Numbered from the stretch's first letter, positions 18,185-27,907 are shown. The stretch is DNA of 64,000 nucleotides from an uncultured Campylobacter sp. (GCF_938017775.1 NZ_CALIIU010000033.1:1-64000), one strand, 5' to 3'. Numbers and translations: made by a program. The notes: a model not told the origin generated them from the sequence alone.

Positions 18185-18769
18185 AATTTCAAGCGCTCAT
18201 TGAAATCCCTGCATTCGTAAAATTTCAAAATTCCGCTGCTATTAAATTTAACCTAGCGGCACGAGATCGTCCGAATGGCTCGTCGCGACTTGTGATAAAC
18301 GGCGGGATTGCGCGGCTAAAAAGCGTGCGCTACGGGGATATGCGCACTTAAAATTTTAGTTGATTTTTAGGCATCATAATCCGCGTAGAATTTTAAAGAA
18401 TTTTTGAATTTTATTGTAGGGTTCGCGTTGCAAGTTAGGGCTTTCCTTATTTGCCTTATGCTATAGCCCTGCTTCGTGGCATTGTTAAATTTGCGTTATT
18501 TCTTATAGGTCTTTATACGCGAAAAAAGTGGATTATAAATATAAGCTAGTCATGCACTCACTGCTCACGTTACTACCTGCCTTCGCCCCTTCAAGGTAGA
18601 TGCATCATTGTATGCCGACCGTTGCGCTATACTTGCCGCGGCATTGTGTCCCCGTTGCGAACTTAGCGATCTATGTCCGCCGCCTCATATTCGCAGGGCT
18701 TGCTAAAATTCCAAATTTTCTAGCAAAAGAGTTATAATGGCTAAAATTACGTAAATTTAGGAATTTAAA
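18185..18769. other. Intergenic region, nothing recognised
   Basis: About 585 bases without a supportable gene on either strand. The stretch 18400-18700 is less AAATTT-rich than other gaps and has no clear frame. It might hold gene debris or an RNA, but I recognise neither. Confidence 0.45.
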
Positions 18770-19922
18770 ATGCACTGCAAAAAAAGGACTACTACTCTTA
18801 ATCATCGCCTCAGGGATAATCTCTGCCGCAGATAACTGGATCGCATCGCTACTGCTGCCTAGCATCGCAGATACGTTTGGGGTGCAGGTAAGCGCCGCCT
18901 CCGCAGTTTTGACGGCATATCTGATCCCCTATGGCTTACTTCAGCCGGTATACGGACATCTTAGCGATCGCTACGGTAGAGGTAAAATTTTAATTCTGCT
19001 AATGCTCTTTTTGGCGATATTTACGCTTCTTTGCTCCACTGCAAAAAGTCTAGCGTGGCTTGTTTTATTTCGTTTTTGCACGGGATGCGCGGCAGCGGGT
19101 ATAATCGCCGTCTGCCTCGGCGTTATAGGCGATGCATATGACGATAAGGATAGACAAAAAATCGTAGCGATATTTCTAGGCTCGGTATTTTTAGGGCAGG
19201 GGCTGAGTGCGGCTTTAGGCGGATGGGCGGTGGCTAGATTTTCTTGGAGGGAGATATTTTTAGCCTTTTCTGCGCTGTCTGCGGTATCTTTCGTATCACT
19301 ATTTACGCTAAATTTCAAAGACGCTCCGAAAAGCGGAGGCGAAAGTTTCGTAAAATCCCTAGCTAGCTTGCGCGGCGATGCTGCGCTTTTGAGAAGCTAT
19401 TTTTTGGCTTTATGTAACGGCGTAATCGTGCTTGGGGCGTATTCATTCATAGGCGCTTATCTGCTTAAAAAGCTGGGCTTGAGTTCAAATTTTGCCGGAG
19501 CCTGCCTTATGCTTTACGGCGTCGCTTGCTTTTTGGCAGGAAACGCTGCTAGATATTTAAAAGAGAAGTTGCCGCCAAAAGAAATTCTATCCCTCGGCTT
19601 TTTGGCGTCCACTTCTGCGCTGTGCCTTTTGGCGAGTTGCTTTGCTGCCACTGCATATGTAGGGACGTTTTTGCTGGGATTTGGCTATGTTTGCGCACAG
19701 TCCGTCCTAGCAAGCGCGGCACTTCGTTGTGGCTCCGCCAAAGGTCTATCCTCCGGGATCATAGGCACGGCGATATTTTTCGGAGGCGGCATCGGTACTG
19801 CCGTAGGTGGCAAGGCACTTGAATATTTAAGCTACCAAGGGCTATTTTGCGGCTTTGCCGCGTTAGCCGCCGCGCTGCTGATTTTTTACCGTGCAAGCTT
19901 TAAGGGCACGCGTGAAATTTAA
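18770..19922 (+). pseudogene. MFS drug/metabolite transporter, frameshifted at A7 after codon 3
   Basis: From about 18786 the frame encodes a 12-helix major facilitator with the motif-A loop GHLSDRYGRGKIL between helices 2 and 3, fitting the DHA1 drug:H+ antiporter group. Helix 1 (GLLLLIIASGIISAADNW) is in the same frame, but the only ATG before it (18770) is out of frame by one base because of the A7 run at 18779-18785. With A6 the protein would start MHCKKGLLLL and be about 383 residues. A downstream GTG (18882) could give a protein lacking helix 1, but it has no good ribosome site. An A7 slip tract right after a start codon is a typical on/off switch design; an error is equally possible. 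Confidence 0.75.
18779..18785 (+). repeat. A7 homopolymer at the MFS frameshift point
   Basis: Seven A bases directly after the third codon. Loss of one restores the full transporter frame. Confidence 0.7.
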
Positions 19923-19954
19923 TGCTCCGCAACAATAGCAAAATTTAAAATTAA

Positions 19955-20225
19955 GCACACTTCGCTACCGAGAAATTTCCTAAAATTACGCTATTTCAGG
20001 GCGCTGCATTCGGTATCGTCGTAAATATCGCAGTGCATTGCATCACGCTGCCGCTTTTAGGACTTACACCACCGCTTTTTCAGCTTCCGTGGTATGAGTT
20101 CGTTTCGGGATTTTTTTGGGCACGTGGTTTGGTTTTGGGCGATCGAAGTATTTCGTCGCGATCCACGAAACCGCTTAACCGACGAGCCAGATTCTGCGGA
20201 TCGCCAAAGTACTTCGTCCTTTTAA
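19955..20225 (+). pseudogene. 5'-truncated, frameshifted yagU-like membrane protein remnant
   Basis: The segment encodes only the C-terminal half of a YagU (DUF1440) inner-membrane protein. It begins at a point matching KFPKI before the helix, then [18 protein letters not shown], then after the T7 run at 20111-20117 the continuation [15 protein letters not shown] and RNRLT. These pieces align closely with E. coli YagU as I remember it. The N-terminal about 110 residues are missing, and the T7 run must lose one base to keep the frame. The remnant starts about 30 bases after the MFS stop. It is clearly non-functional as it stands. Confidence 0.8.
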
Positions 20226-20345
20226 TTAAAATTTGAAATTCCGCATGGCTCCGCTAGGAATTCCATAATTTCTCAAATACGCTTGAAATTCACGATAAAT
20301 TTTTATGTTAGAATTATGATTAATAAAATTTCAAAAGGAGCGGCA

Positions 20346-21929
20346 ATGAAATATAAAATTTTAGTTGCAACCTTTACGGCTGCTCTGGGCTTACAGGGAG
20401 CGCTTGCGAGCGATTTTGACGAGCAGGCTTGTGCGGCGCTAAAGGGCGCAAAAATTTACGATACAAAGATTAGCGAAGCGATCTGGAATCAAAGCGGCGA
20501 AATCGGCGCCGATAGGATGTCTGCGCTAACCGGCGGAGCCAAAAAGACGCTAAAAGCCGCGCCTCACTGCATAATTCACGGCGAGATAGCCTCCCGCACG
20601 GGCTCGGACGGCAAGCATTACGGCATAAAATTTGAGCTGCGCTTGCCAGGCGATTGGAACGGCAAGCTGCTATTTCAGGGCGGAGGCGGTTTGGACGGCT
20701 TCGTAGCGCCGGCTCTCGGCGCCGTGCCTATCCGCACTAGCACTGCAACGCCCGCGCTTATGAGGGGCTATGCGGTCGTCACGACCGATTCGGGACACCC
20801 TACGCCTACGCCCGAGTTCGGACTTGAGCAGCAGGCGCGGTTAAACTATGCCTATCAGGCCATCGGCAAGGTCGCGAGCGTCTCAAAGCAGCTGGTTTTC
20901 GCGGCATATAAAAAAGCGCCCGCGCACAGCTATTTTATGGGCTGCTCAAACGGCGGGCGCTCGGCTCTGATGGCGGCGCAGAGGTATCCACTGGAATTTG
21001 ACGGCGTAATCGCGGCAAATCCGGGTTTTAGGCTTTCGCGCGCGGCGATCGCGGAGCAATGGGACAACCGGCAGCTTATGAAGATCGCGCCTAAAAACGC
21101 CGCTGGGGATAAAGTTTTCGCAAACGCCCTTACGCAGGAGGATTTGGATAAGCTAAGCATGGCGGTTTTAGATAAATGCGATGCGCTAGACGGCCTAAAA
21201 GACGGCATTATCGGCGCTTGGGAGCGTTGCGAGTTCGATCCCAGCGGACTTGATCTGCCCAAAGATAAAATTTCTGCGATAAAGGCAATATTTGACGGCG
21301 CAAAAAACAGCAAGGGCGAGCAAATTTACAGCGGCTGGTTTTACGACGCGGGGGTAAATCAGCCCGGCTGGCGCATGTGGAAGCTTGGCGACTCGCAAAC
21401 GGCAGAGCCAAATGCTAGAAATATCGTACTCTCAAAGGGTTCGATGAATTATTATTTCTTGACGCCGCCGCAACCGGAGTTTGATCTGATGAGCTTTGAT
21501 TTTGATAAGGACGTAGAGCGAACGTTCGAGACCGCGGCGATAAACGATGCGATTTCGACCAAGCTTGATAGCTTCCGCTCTAACGGCGGTAAACTCATCA
21601 TCGTAACGGGCGTTTCCGATCCCGTATTTTCGGCGATGGATCAGCGCGATTGGTATAAAAAGCTAGTGGAAACGAACGCGAATGCGGACGAATTTGCGCG
21701 ATTTTTTGCCTTGCCTGGGATGAATCACTGCGGCGGCGGTAACGGCATCGATGACGTCGATCCGCTAAGCGCGCTTGAAGCGTGGCGCGAGCAGGGAACG
21801 GCTCCATCTAGCCTGCTAGGCAAAAGCACGAGCCGCGCGGGTAAGCAGATCCCGATTTGCGCGTATCCAAAAGTGGCTACCTACGTAGGCGGCGACGAAA
21901 ATAGCGCGAGTAGCTTTGAGTGCAGATAA
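20346..21929 (+). CDS. Secreted tannase/feruloyl-esterase family hydrolase
   Basis: Start 20346 is chosen because AAAGGAG precedes it at good spacing and a clean signal peptide (to about residue 22, ending ALAS) follows; an upstream in-frame start lacks both. The 528-residue product has the family fold: the nucleophile elbow GCSNGGRSALMA around residue 197, an acidic residue in GVSDPVFSAMD around residue 423 and the catalytic His in GMNHCGGG around residue 462. The paired Cys next to Ser and His match the CS-D-HC arrangement of fungal tannases. It would hydrolyse galloyl, feruloyl or other aromatic esters in the periplasm. A lipoprotein gene follows 21 bases later. Confidence 0.88.
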   Translation: MKYKILVATFTAALGLQGALASDFDEQACAALKGAKIYDTKISEAIWNQSGEIGADRMSALTGGAKKTLKAAPHCIIHGEIASRTGSDGKHYGIKFELRLPGDWNGKLLFQGGGGLDGFVAPALGAVPIRTSTATPALMRGYAVVTTDSGHPTPTPEFGLEQQARLNYAYQAIGKVASVSKQLVFAAYKKAPAHSYFMGCSNGGRSALMAAQRYPLEFDGVIAANPGFRLSRAAIAEQWDNRQLMKIAPKNAAGDKVFANALTQEDLDKLSMAVLDKCDALDGLKDGIIGAWERCEFDPSGLDLPKDKISAIKAIFDGAKNSKGEQIYSGWFYDAGVNQPGWRMWKLGDSQTAEPNARNIVLSKGSMNYYFLTPPQPEFDLMSFDFDKDVERTFETAAINDAISTKLDSFRSNGGKLIIVTGVSDPVFSAMDQRDWYKKLVETNANADEFARFFALPGMNHCGGGNGIDDVDPLSALEAWREQGTAPSSLLGKSTSRAGKQIPICAYPKVATYVGGDENSASSFECR

Positions 21930-21950
21930 AATTTATTTAAAGGAGTAAAG

Positions 21951-22424
21951 ATGAGAGGTAAAATTTTAATCGCGGCCTTTGCGGCGGCGCTTTTGTGCGG
22001 CTGCGCGGCGCACGATGCAAAGATAGGCAAGGAGGCGGATAAGAGAAGCGAAAGCGCGGCTGCGGACTGTGGCACGAGCGAGGGCGTCTGCAAGGTGCCC
22101 GCCGTGCAGGGACCGATGGTAGGCGGCGGCATGGACGAGCACGGCTGCTTGGTAGCCGCAGGGCAGAGCTTTTCAAAGATTAAGAATGGCTGCGTGCAGG
22201 TTTTCGATGTCGCAGACGTGAGGCTGCACGACCCCGATAACGCTACGCTCGCGATCTACGGGATATTTTCCGCGGATAAAAGCAGGGTAGAAATTTTTTG
22301 GGCGAGCTTGCCGCAGAGCGAAATTTTAAGCAAAGTTAAGGGTGGCTACTACGTCTCGAAGGACGGAAAAATTTCGCTGCTAAAAACAAAAAGCGGCAAG
22401 GGCTATAAGATCCGCAGAAAATAG
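21951..22424 (+). CDS. Predicted lipoprotein of unknown function
   Basis: GGAG precedes ATG 21951. The 157-residue product has a lipobox LLCGC (mature Cys about residue 18) and a 45-residue Ala/Gly/Cys-containing linker with two further Cys. A C-terminal globular part ends in a basic tail. No family is recognised. The four non-lipobox cysteines could form disulfides. It directly follows the esterase gene and is probably co-transcribed, so it may help anchor or assist that enzyme; this is inference from position. Confidence 0.75.
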   Translation: MRGKILIAAFAAALLCGCAAHDAKIGKEADKRSESAAADCGTSEGVCKVPAVQGPMVGGGMDEHGCLVAAGQSFSKIKNGCVQVFDVADVRLHDPDNATLAIYGIFSADKSRVEIFWASLPQSEILSKVKGGYYVSKDGKISLLKTKSGKGYKIRRK

Positions 22425-22600
22425 CGGGTGAAATTTTAAACCCGCCAAATTTCGCGCGCCGCGGAGAAATTTAATCCAAGCGCGCCAAGGTTTAGCCGAT
22501 CTAGTAGGGCTTAAGGCTTAAATTTAAGGGCAAGTTGATACCAAGCATTCGGTTATTTGCGGTATCTGCCGCCGATGAAATTTAATCAAAGGAGCAAAAA

Positions 22601-23177
22601 ATGGCGATCATAAAAGTAGATCTACAAAAATCATATCCCAAATCCAGGCGCGACTACGCTCGTATCGGTCAAATACAATGGCGATGTCAATGCGATGGCG
22701 ATAACGTGGGCGCAAGCGCTTGACTACGACAAGGTTACCATCGTGCCGCACAACGGCTCATGCGCGGGGACGCTCATCGAAAAGAGCGGGTATTTCGCCG
22801 TGCAGATCCCTACGGCCGCGCAGGCGGAGCTAGTTAGCGAGCTGGGCGCCGAGAACAACTCGCGCTTTGATAACGCGGACAAGATGAAAAACGTGGAAAT
22901 TTTTTATAAAGAGGAGTTCGACGTGCCGCTGATCGCGGGCTGCGCCGCATGGCTAGTTTGCAAGCGTATCCCCGAGCCTCATAACGAGCAGAGCTATGAT
23001 CTTTTCATCGGCGAGATCGTCGCGGCGTATGCGGACGAGAGGATCTTTGACGGCGGACGCTGGCTGTTTGAAAAGATCCCTGACGAGCTAAAAACGCTTC
23101 ACTACGTCGCCGGCGGTCGGTATTATCTGGACAGCAAAGCGGTAGATACTAAGCGCACGCCCATAAGCGAGGAATAA
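22601..23177 (+). pseudogene. Flavin-reductase-like domain protein, frameshifted near the start
   Basis: A strong ribosome site (AAAGGAG) and ATG 22601 lead into MAIIKVDLQ. The flavin reductase-like fold is then read in a different frame: NPGATTLVSVKYNGDVNAMAITW, then a Ser-Cys-Ala-Gly segment and a His/Tyr-rich C-terminus. One base too many in the A5 run at 22626-22630 explains the break. A restored protein would be about 191 residues and bind FMN in the manner of the flavin reductase/isoflavin family. An internal ATG (22695) could start a shorter version without the first strand. Confidence 0.72.
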
Positions 23178-23286
23178 ACCGCTCGCAAAATGCTGGCAAA
23201 TTTGTAAATTTAAGACGAGCGCACGCGTAAATACGCGGCTAGCTTCGGTAAAATTTCAAACTAAAGAATCTAAAAAAGGATAAAAA

Positions 23287-24045
23287 ATGAAAAGATATAT
23301 CGTCATCACAGGCGCAAGTTCGGGTATCGGAGCGGCCGCGGCAAAGGCATTTGCGAGGCGCGGAGAAAATTTGATCCTAATCGCGCGCAGAGTGGAGCTG
23401 CTGCAAAGCTTAAAGGACGAGATCGCGCAGATCGCGCCCAAATCGGATGTAGTCATTAAAATTTGCGACCTTGCGTGCAGCGAGAACGTCCTAGCGCTTT
23501 GGGACGAGCTAAAAAGCTACGAGATAAAGGCGCTCATAAACAATGCGGGTTTTGGAGATTACGGCGCGGTCGGCGAGCGTGATCTATCCAAAATTTCGCA
23601 GATGTTACGTCTCAACATCATTTCGCTTGCGCTGCTAAGCCACCTCTTCGTGCGCGATTACAAGCATAAACCCGCCCAGCTCATCAATATCTCCTCCGCG
23701 GGTGGCTACAGCATGGTGCCAAACGCCGTCACCTACTGCGCGAGCAAGTTTTTCGTAAGCGCCTTTACGGAGGGCTTGCACTACGAGCTGGCGCAGGATA
23801 AAGAGGCTAAAATGCAGGCTAAAGTTCTAGCGCCCGCCGCGACTAGGACGGAATTTGGTCCCGTGGCGACGGATGACGCGGGCTACGACTACGACGCGGC
23901 TTTTAAGCGCTATCACTCGAGCGAGGAGATGGCGGAATTCCTGCTCGCGCTTTACGATAGCGACGCGTGCGTGGGTGCGGTGGATCGAAACAGCTTTGAG
24001 TTTAGCTTACAAGCCCCGCGATTTGACTATGCAGGTAAACGCTAA
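23287..24045 (+). CDS. Short-chain dehydrogenase/reductase (SDR)
   Basis: The 252-residue classical SDR has the nucleotide-binding motif TGASSGIG at the N-terminus, NNAG near residue 88 and the catalytic Ser with YxxxK (YCASK) near residue 152. The first strand pattern followed by Arg (ARR) suggests NADP preference. The substrate is unknown. It has the layout of the DltE/YqjQ-like group of oxidoreductases. AAGGA precedes the ATG. It stands between two frameshifted oxidoreductase-like genes and is itself intact. Confidence 0.92.
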   Translation: MKRYIVITGASSGIGAAAAKAFARRGENLILIARRVELLQSLKDEIAQIAPKSDVVIKICDLACSENVLALWDELKSYEIKALINNAGFGDYGAVGERDLSKISQMLRLNIISLALLSHLFVRDYKHKPAQLINISSAGGYSMVPNAVTYCASKFFVSAFTEGLHYELAQDKEAKMQAKVLAPAATRTEFGPVATDDAGYDYDAAFKRYHSSEEMAEFLLALYDSDACVGAVDRNSFEFSLQAPRFDYAGKR

Positions 24046-24157
24046 AATTTATGCATTACGCGCCGCGCGACGAAGCGTAAAATTTTGAGTAACGTAGCGC
24101 CGGAGCTAAATTTGACTGCAAAGCGCGTTAAAATTTAAAGAAATTCAGGGAGTGAAA

Positions 24158-24741
24158 ATGGGAAAATCCGCCTTAGTGCTGGGCGCTACGGGCGTCGTAG
24201 GCAGGGAGCTGGTGCGCGAGCTTTGCGAGAGCCCGGGTTACGATGAGGTAGAGGCGTGGGTGCGCCGCGAGATAGGCTTTTGCCACCCTAAGCTTCGCGC
24301 GCGGATCATTGATTTTGAGGGTATCTCGGATATCGTGCCGCATAAATTTGACGAAATTTTTGCGCGCTGGGCACGACGATGAAGCAGGCGGGTTCGTGCG
24401 AGGCGTTTTTGCGCGTGGATGTGGACTACGTCTATGCGGTGGCGAAGTGGGGCAAAGCAGCGGGCGTACGGCGCTTCGTGCTCGTATCAGCTCCGGGTGC
24501 GAGCGAAGGTTCGCCAAGCTTTTATCTGCGCGCCAAAGGACGTATTGAGCGGCGCGTGAGCGAGCTTGGTTTTGAGAGTCTTCAGATCGTCCGTCCACCG
24601 TTAATCTTGGGCGAGAGGTCGGATGCTCGCCCGATAGAACGGCTTGCGGCGGCGGTTTTTAAACTGCTGCCTGCCTGTGCGTTCGGTAAATTTAGACCGC
24701 TTAGCGGCGCAAGTATCGCCCGCTGCGAGCGTGATTTTTAG
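24158..24741 (+). pseudogene. NAD(P)-binding epimerase-like protein, frameshifted at T5
   Basis: ATG 24158 follows GGGAG. The first 70 residues carry the Rossmann motif LGATGVVGRELV. Around 24357-24361 the frame breaks; adding one T gives DEIFCALGTTMKQAGS and joins the second frame. That frame carries the HTATIP2/YbjT-like pattern VAKWGKAAGVRRFVLVSAPGA, an Arg-Lys-rich helix and LQIVRPPLILGER. The product would be about 194 residues, a little short at the C-terminus, where a further slip near 24723 might extend it. Function is likely an NAD(P)-dependent oxidoreductase of unknown substrate. Confidence 0.75.
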
Positions 24742-24764
24742 CGCAAAATCCTATAAAAATTCGC

Positions 24765-24974
24765 TCATTTTTTCTCTTTATTTTGTTTGATCTCCTCAAG
24801 ACTTAGACCGCTTTTACCGATGCTGTCCATACTGAGCGTTTCGATCATCACGAGTATTGCGGCTGGGTCTTTGCCTAATACGCGCGCTAGCGTGTCCGTA
24901 ATCTCGGCGATGATTTGCTTTTTTTGCTCTTTTGTAGGCTCTGGAGCGGCTACTTTTATATTTACGAATGGCAT
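24765..24974 (-). CDS. 4-oxalocrotonate tautomerase family protein
   Basis: The 69-residue protein starts Met-Pro, so processing exposes the catalytic Pro1 of the tautomerase superfamily. The following beta strand (PFVNIKVA) and the helix rich in Lys and Glu fit the short 4-OT subunit. These proteins interconvert keto and enol acids. GGAGAG precedes the ATG. The Arg residues of true 4-OT are not all evident, so the substrate is uncertain. It is convergent with the preceding frameshifted gene. Confidence 0.85.
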   Translation of the reverse strand: MPFVNIKVAAPEPTKEQKKQIIAEITDTLARVLGKDPAAILVMIETLSMDSIGKSGLSLEEIKQNKEKK

Positions 24975-25162
24975 TTTCTCTCCTTAAATTTGATAAAGCA
25001 GGGCTAATTATATCAAATTTTAGACTGTTACCCGTCTCGTTTGCGTTCTAAAATTTAAGTAGATGTATTTAAATTTAACTTTAAATTTGATTTAAAGCTA
25101 GTATGATTATTATGTGACTTGGTAGTAGTAAAATTCAATAAATTTACCCAAAAGGAGCGAAT

Positions 25163-26935
25163 ATGCGTAAGAATTTTTTCGGTTCTATCGTTTTGGCTGC
25201 AGCCTTGGCGAGCGGCGCGTTTATAGCGGTGCCGCAGACTGCGAGTGCGGGCGTTTTGGCGCATCAGGTAAAAACCCAAGGCGAGCTTGGCTCGGTGTTT
25301 ATCAACCCATACGACGTGGCGCCTCTGACCGCCGTCATTGATCGCGCCGGCAAGGACATCAAGGATATCCACGTGCGGGTGCTGGGTAAACCGGGCGGCG
25401 GCATCGACATCGCCTATAATGTCTCCGAGCATGCGCTGCTGACGCACGACGGCGTGCCGATCTGGGGGCTGTATCCGGACTATCTAAACGAGGTCGAAGT
25501 GAGCTACGTTTTTAACGGCGAAAAGAAGGTCGAAAAGTATAAAATTTACGCTCAGCCGATCGTGACTTATAGCCGTGATTATAGATTTAGCCATATGCAA
25601 AAGATGAAGGTCAAAAAGGTCGATCCTGCGTTTAAAAATAGGCTCTATCTCATCAACAACACCATCACGAGCGTTCATAAGCCGCTTGATTGGAAAAACG
25701 GCGGTGCTGCTAGCTGGAATGATTTCACCGAAAATTTCGTCGTCGATACGCAGGGCGAGGTTAGATGGTATCTAGATTATCAGAAATTTTACGACCGCAG
25801 CGAGCGCAGGGTTATGGACGGCGGCATGATGATGGGCTTTCATCAGCTGCCAAACGGCGATCTGAGCTGGGGTATGGCGCAGCGATATATGCGCTACGAT
25901 ATGATGGGCAAGGAGGTGTATAATCGCGAGCTGCCGCGCGGCTACATCGATCTTAGCCACGAAGTTATGCCGCTAAAAGGCGATCATCTGCTGCTTCGCG
26001 TTGCCAAATATAACTACCATCATCCTGACGGCAGAATTTCGCACACGATCAGAGATCACATCATCGAAGTGGACGGTAGCGGCAAGGTCGTGGACGAGTG
26101 GGATCTGAATGAAATTTTCGGCAAAAACGTTTATCGCAGCAGCCTCATTAAGGCTCTTGACGCTCGCGCCGTGTGCCTAAATATCGATATGGACGCCAAA
26201 GAGATCAAAATCAGCGACGATCTGCCTTTCGGCGACGTGACCTCGACCGGCACGGGACGCAACTGGGCGCACGTAAACTCGATCTCGCACGATCCTAGCG
26301 ACGACGGCATCATCCTCTCGCTCCGCCACCAAGGCATAGTTAAGATCGGCCGCGACAAAAAGGTAAAATGGATCCTCGCATCGCCTGAGGGCTGGAGCGC
26401 GGACTTTAAGGAAAAAGTGCTAGTACCAGTGGATAAAAACGGCAATAAAATCAAATGTGAAAACTCAAAATGCGAGGGCGACTTCGACTGGTCGTGGACG
26501 CAGCACACCGCATGGCTAACTCCGCGCTACGACAACAAGGGCCCAGTTAAGCACATCAGCGTATTTGACAACGGCGACGGCCGCGGCATGGAGCAGCCTG
26601 CGCTAAAAGAGCAAAAATACTCACGCGCGGTCGAGTACAAGATTGACGAGAAAAAGGGTACCGTCGAGCAAACATGGGAGTTTGGCAAGGAGCGCGGATT
26701 TGACTTCTATAGCGCGGTTACTAGCAACGTGGAGTGGCAAAAGGATAAAAGCACGTACTTCATCTCAAGCTCTAACGTCTATCTGCTAAAGCCCGATAAG
26801 ACGATCAAAATGGTGCTCGTGGAGATCGATCCGAAGACAAATGACGTCAAATTTGAGATGGACGTGGAGTCGGCGTCTAGAGACGACGTAGCTTACCGCG
26901 CGCTGGTGATCGATCCGAATATCTTTGAGTATTAA
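25163..26935 (+). CDS. assT: Arylsulfate sulfotransferase (AssT), first copy
   Basis: The 590-residue precursor has a signal peptide of about 29 residues (ending TASA). AssT moves a sulfuryl group from one phenolic sulfate to another phenol in the periplasm without PAPS. Visible active-site signatures are GRNWAHVNS (His about 371), LRHQGIVKIGR (about 393) and WTQHTAW (His about 446). The last corresponds to the catalytic His that is transiently sulfated in E. coli AssT. Two Cys near residues 433 and 438 (IKCENSKCEGD) could form the disulfide that DsbL makes in uropathogenic E. coli. AAAAGGAG precedes the ATG. A DsbA-type gene follows after a terminator. Confidence 0.93.
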   Translation: MRKNFFGSIVLAAALASGAFIAVPQTASAGVLAHQVKTQGELGSVFINPYDVAPLTAVIDRAGKDIKDIHVRVLGKPGGGIDIAYNVSEHALLTHDGVPIWGLYPDYLNEVEVSYVFNGEKKVEKYKIYAQPIVTYSRDYRFSHMQKMKVKKVDPAFKNRLYLINNTITSVHKPLDWKNGGAASWNDFTENFVVDTQGEVRWYLDYQKFYDRSERRVMDGGMMMGFHQLPNGDLSWGMAQRYMRYDMMGKEVYNRELPRGYIDLSHEVMPLKGDHLLLRVAKYNYHHPDGRISHTIRDHIIEVDGSGKVVDEWDLNEIFGKNVYRSSLIKALDARAVCLNIDMDAKEIKISDDLPFGDVTSTGTGRNWAHVNSISHDPSDDGIILSLRHQGIVKIGRDKKVKWILASPEGWSADFKEKVLVPVDKNGNKIKCENSKCEGDFDWSWTQHTAWLTPRYDNKGPVKHISVFDNGDGRGMEQPALKEQKYSRAVEYKIDEKKGTVEQTWEFGKERGFDFYSAVTSNVEWQKDKSTYFISSSNVYLLKPDKTIKMVLVEIDPKTNDVKFEMDVESASRDDVAYRALVIDPNIFEY

Positions 26936-27004
26936 ATTTAACCTTTCTGGTTTAGTTTTTCTAGCCACCGCTAAAACTATGTGCGCGGCTGGATTTAGAA
27001 TTTC

Positions 27005-27046
27005 GCGGCGAGTTAAATTTGATAAAAATTACTCGCCGCTTTGTTT
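27005..27046 (+). terminator. Terminator after the first assT
   Basis: The 9-base stem GCGGCGAGT (27005-27013) pairs with ACTCGCCGC (27031-27039), followed by TTTGTTT. It separates assT from the downstream oxidase gene. Confidence 0.75.
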
Positions 27047-27128
27047 AAATTTGACTAGCTTAGCTCGCTTAATCTCAAATTTACCCTTTATTTTATACAA
27101 TCTTTAAAATTTACCGCAAAGGAATTCT

Positions 27129-27779
27129 ATGAAAATCGCTAAAATTTTTAAAGCTTTAGCCGCCGTTTGCTTGCTTAGCGTAGGTGCAAACGCGCTAGAG
27201 GAGGGCGTTAATTATCAAGTGTTGCAAAAGCCGCTAAACGTACCGAAAAACAGCGTCGTCAAAATTTTTAACTACGAGTGCCCGCACTGCTATGCGTTTG
27301 ATAGGACGGTCACGCCGCAGCTGATGAAAAAGCTTGAGGGGACGGAGTTTTTGCCATGGCATCTAAAGACCAAAGGCGTGTTTGGGCAGACCGCTAGCGG
27401 CGTATTCGCAGCCCTCATCGTGCTTGATGAGAAGGACGATGTGAGCCTGCTAAGCGACGAGTCGAAATTTAAAAAAGCGAAATTCGCGATTTACAAAGCG
27501 ATCCATGACAAAAAGGACGATTTTGGCGGCGGCAGTGATAAACAAAGATTCATCAAAACCGCGCTGGATGCTGCAGGCGTGAGCTTGAGCGAATACGAAG
27601 CGGCACTTGCTAGCAAAAAGGCGCAGGCTCTGCTTACGCAGTGGGATGCGGGCTACGAGGTCGCGGTGATTTCAGGCGTGCCGGCATTTGTCGTCAGCGG
27701 CAAGTATCTCTTAAACACCTCCTCGTTCGGCTCCGTCGATGAAATGGCCGCCGCAGTAAAGGAGCTACTGGCGAAATAG
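27129..27779 (+). CDS. DsbA-family thiol oxidase (DsbL-like), first copy
   Basis: The 216-residue protein has a signal peptide (to about residue 22) and a thioredoxin-fold redox site C51-P-H-C54. The cis-Pro loop SGVPAFVV lies near residue 185. It would insert disulfides into periplasmic proteins. Its position after the first assT and about 50% identity by eye to the second copy (31287-31943) suggest a dedicated AssT oxidase like E. coli DsbL. No membrane partner is next to it on this side; the single DsbI-like gene lies 3 kb away. Confidence 0.9.
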   Translation: MKIAKIFKALAAVCLLSVGANALEEGVNYQVLQKPLNVPKNSVVKIFNYECPHCYAFDRTVTPQLMKKLEGTEFLPWHLKTKGVFGQTASGVFAALIVLDEKDDVSLLSDESKFKKAKFAIYKAIHDKKDDFGGGSDKQRFIKTALDAAGVSLSEYEAALASKKAQALLTQWDAGYEVAVISGVPAFVVSGKYLLNTSSFGSVDEMAAAVKELLAK

Positions 27780-27907
27780 GTCTTGTCGCATTAAATTTAG
27801 CCGCACCAAAGCAAACTTTGTTTTATGCGCCGCGTTAAATTTGGCTGCGAGGCTTCCAGTAAATTTTATCGCTAAGCCGCGCGGCACGATAGCGATTAAA
27901 TTTTATG

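Noticed and set aside
18400..18700. Possible small RNA or gene remnant in the thiD to MFS gap
   Set aside because: No stable hairpin plus T-run, no homology to known RNAs by eye, and frames on both strands are broken by stops.
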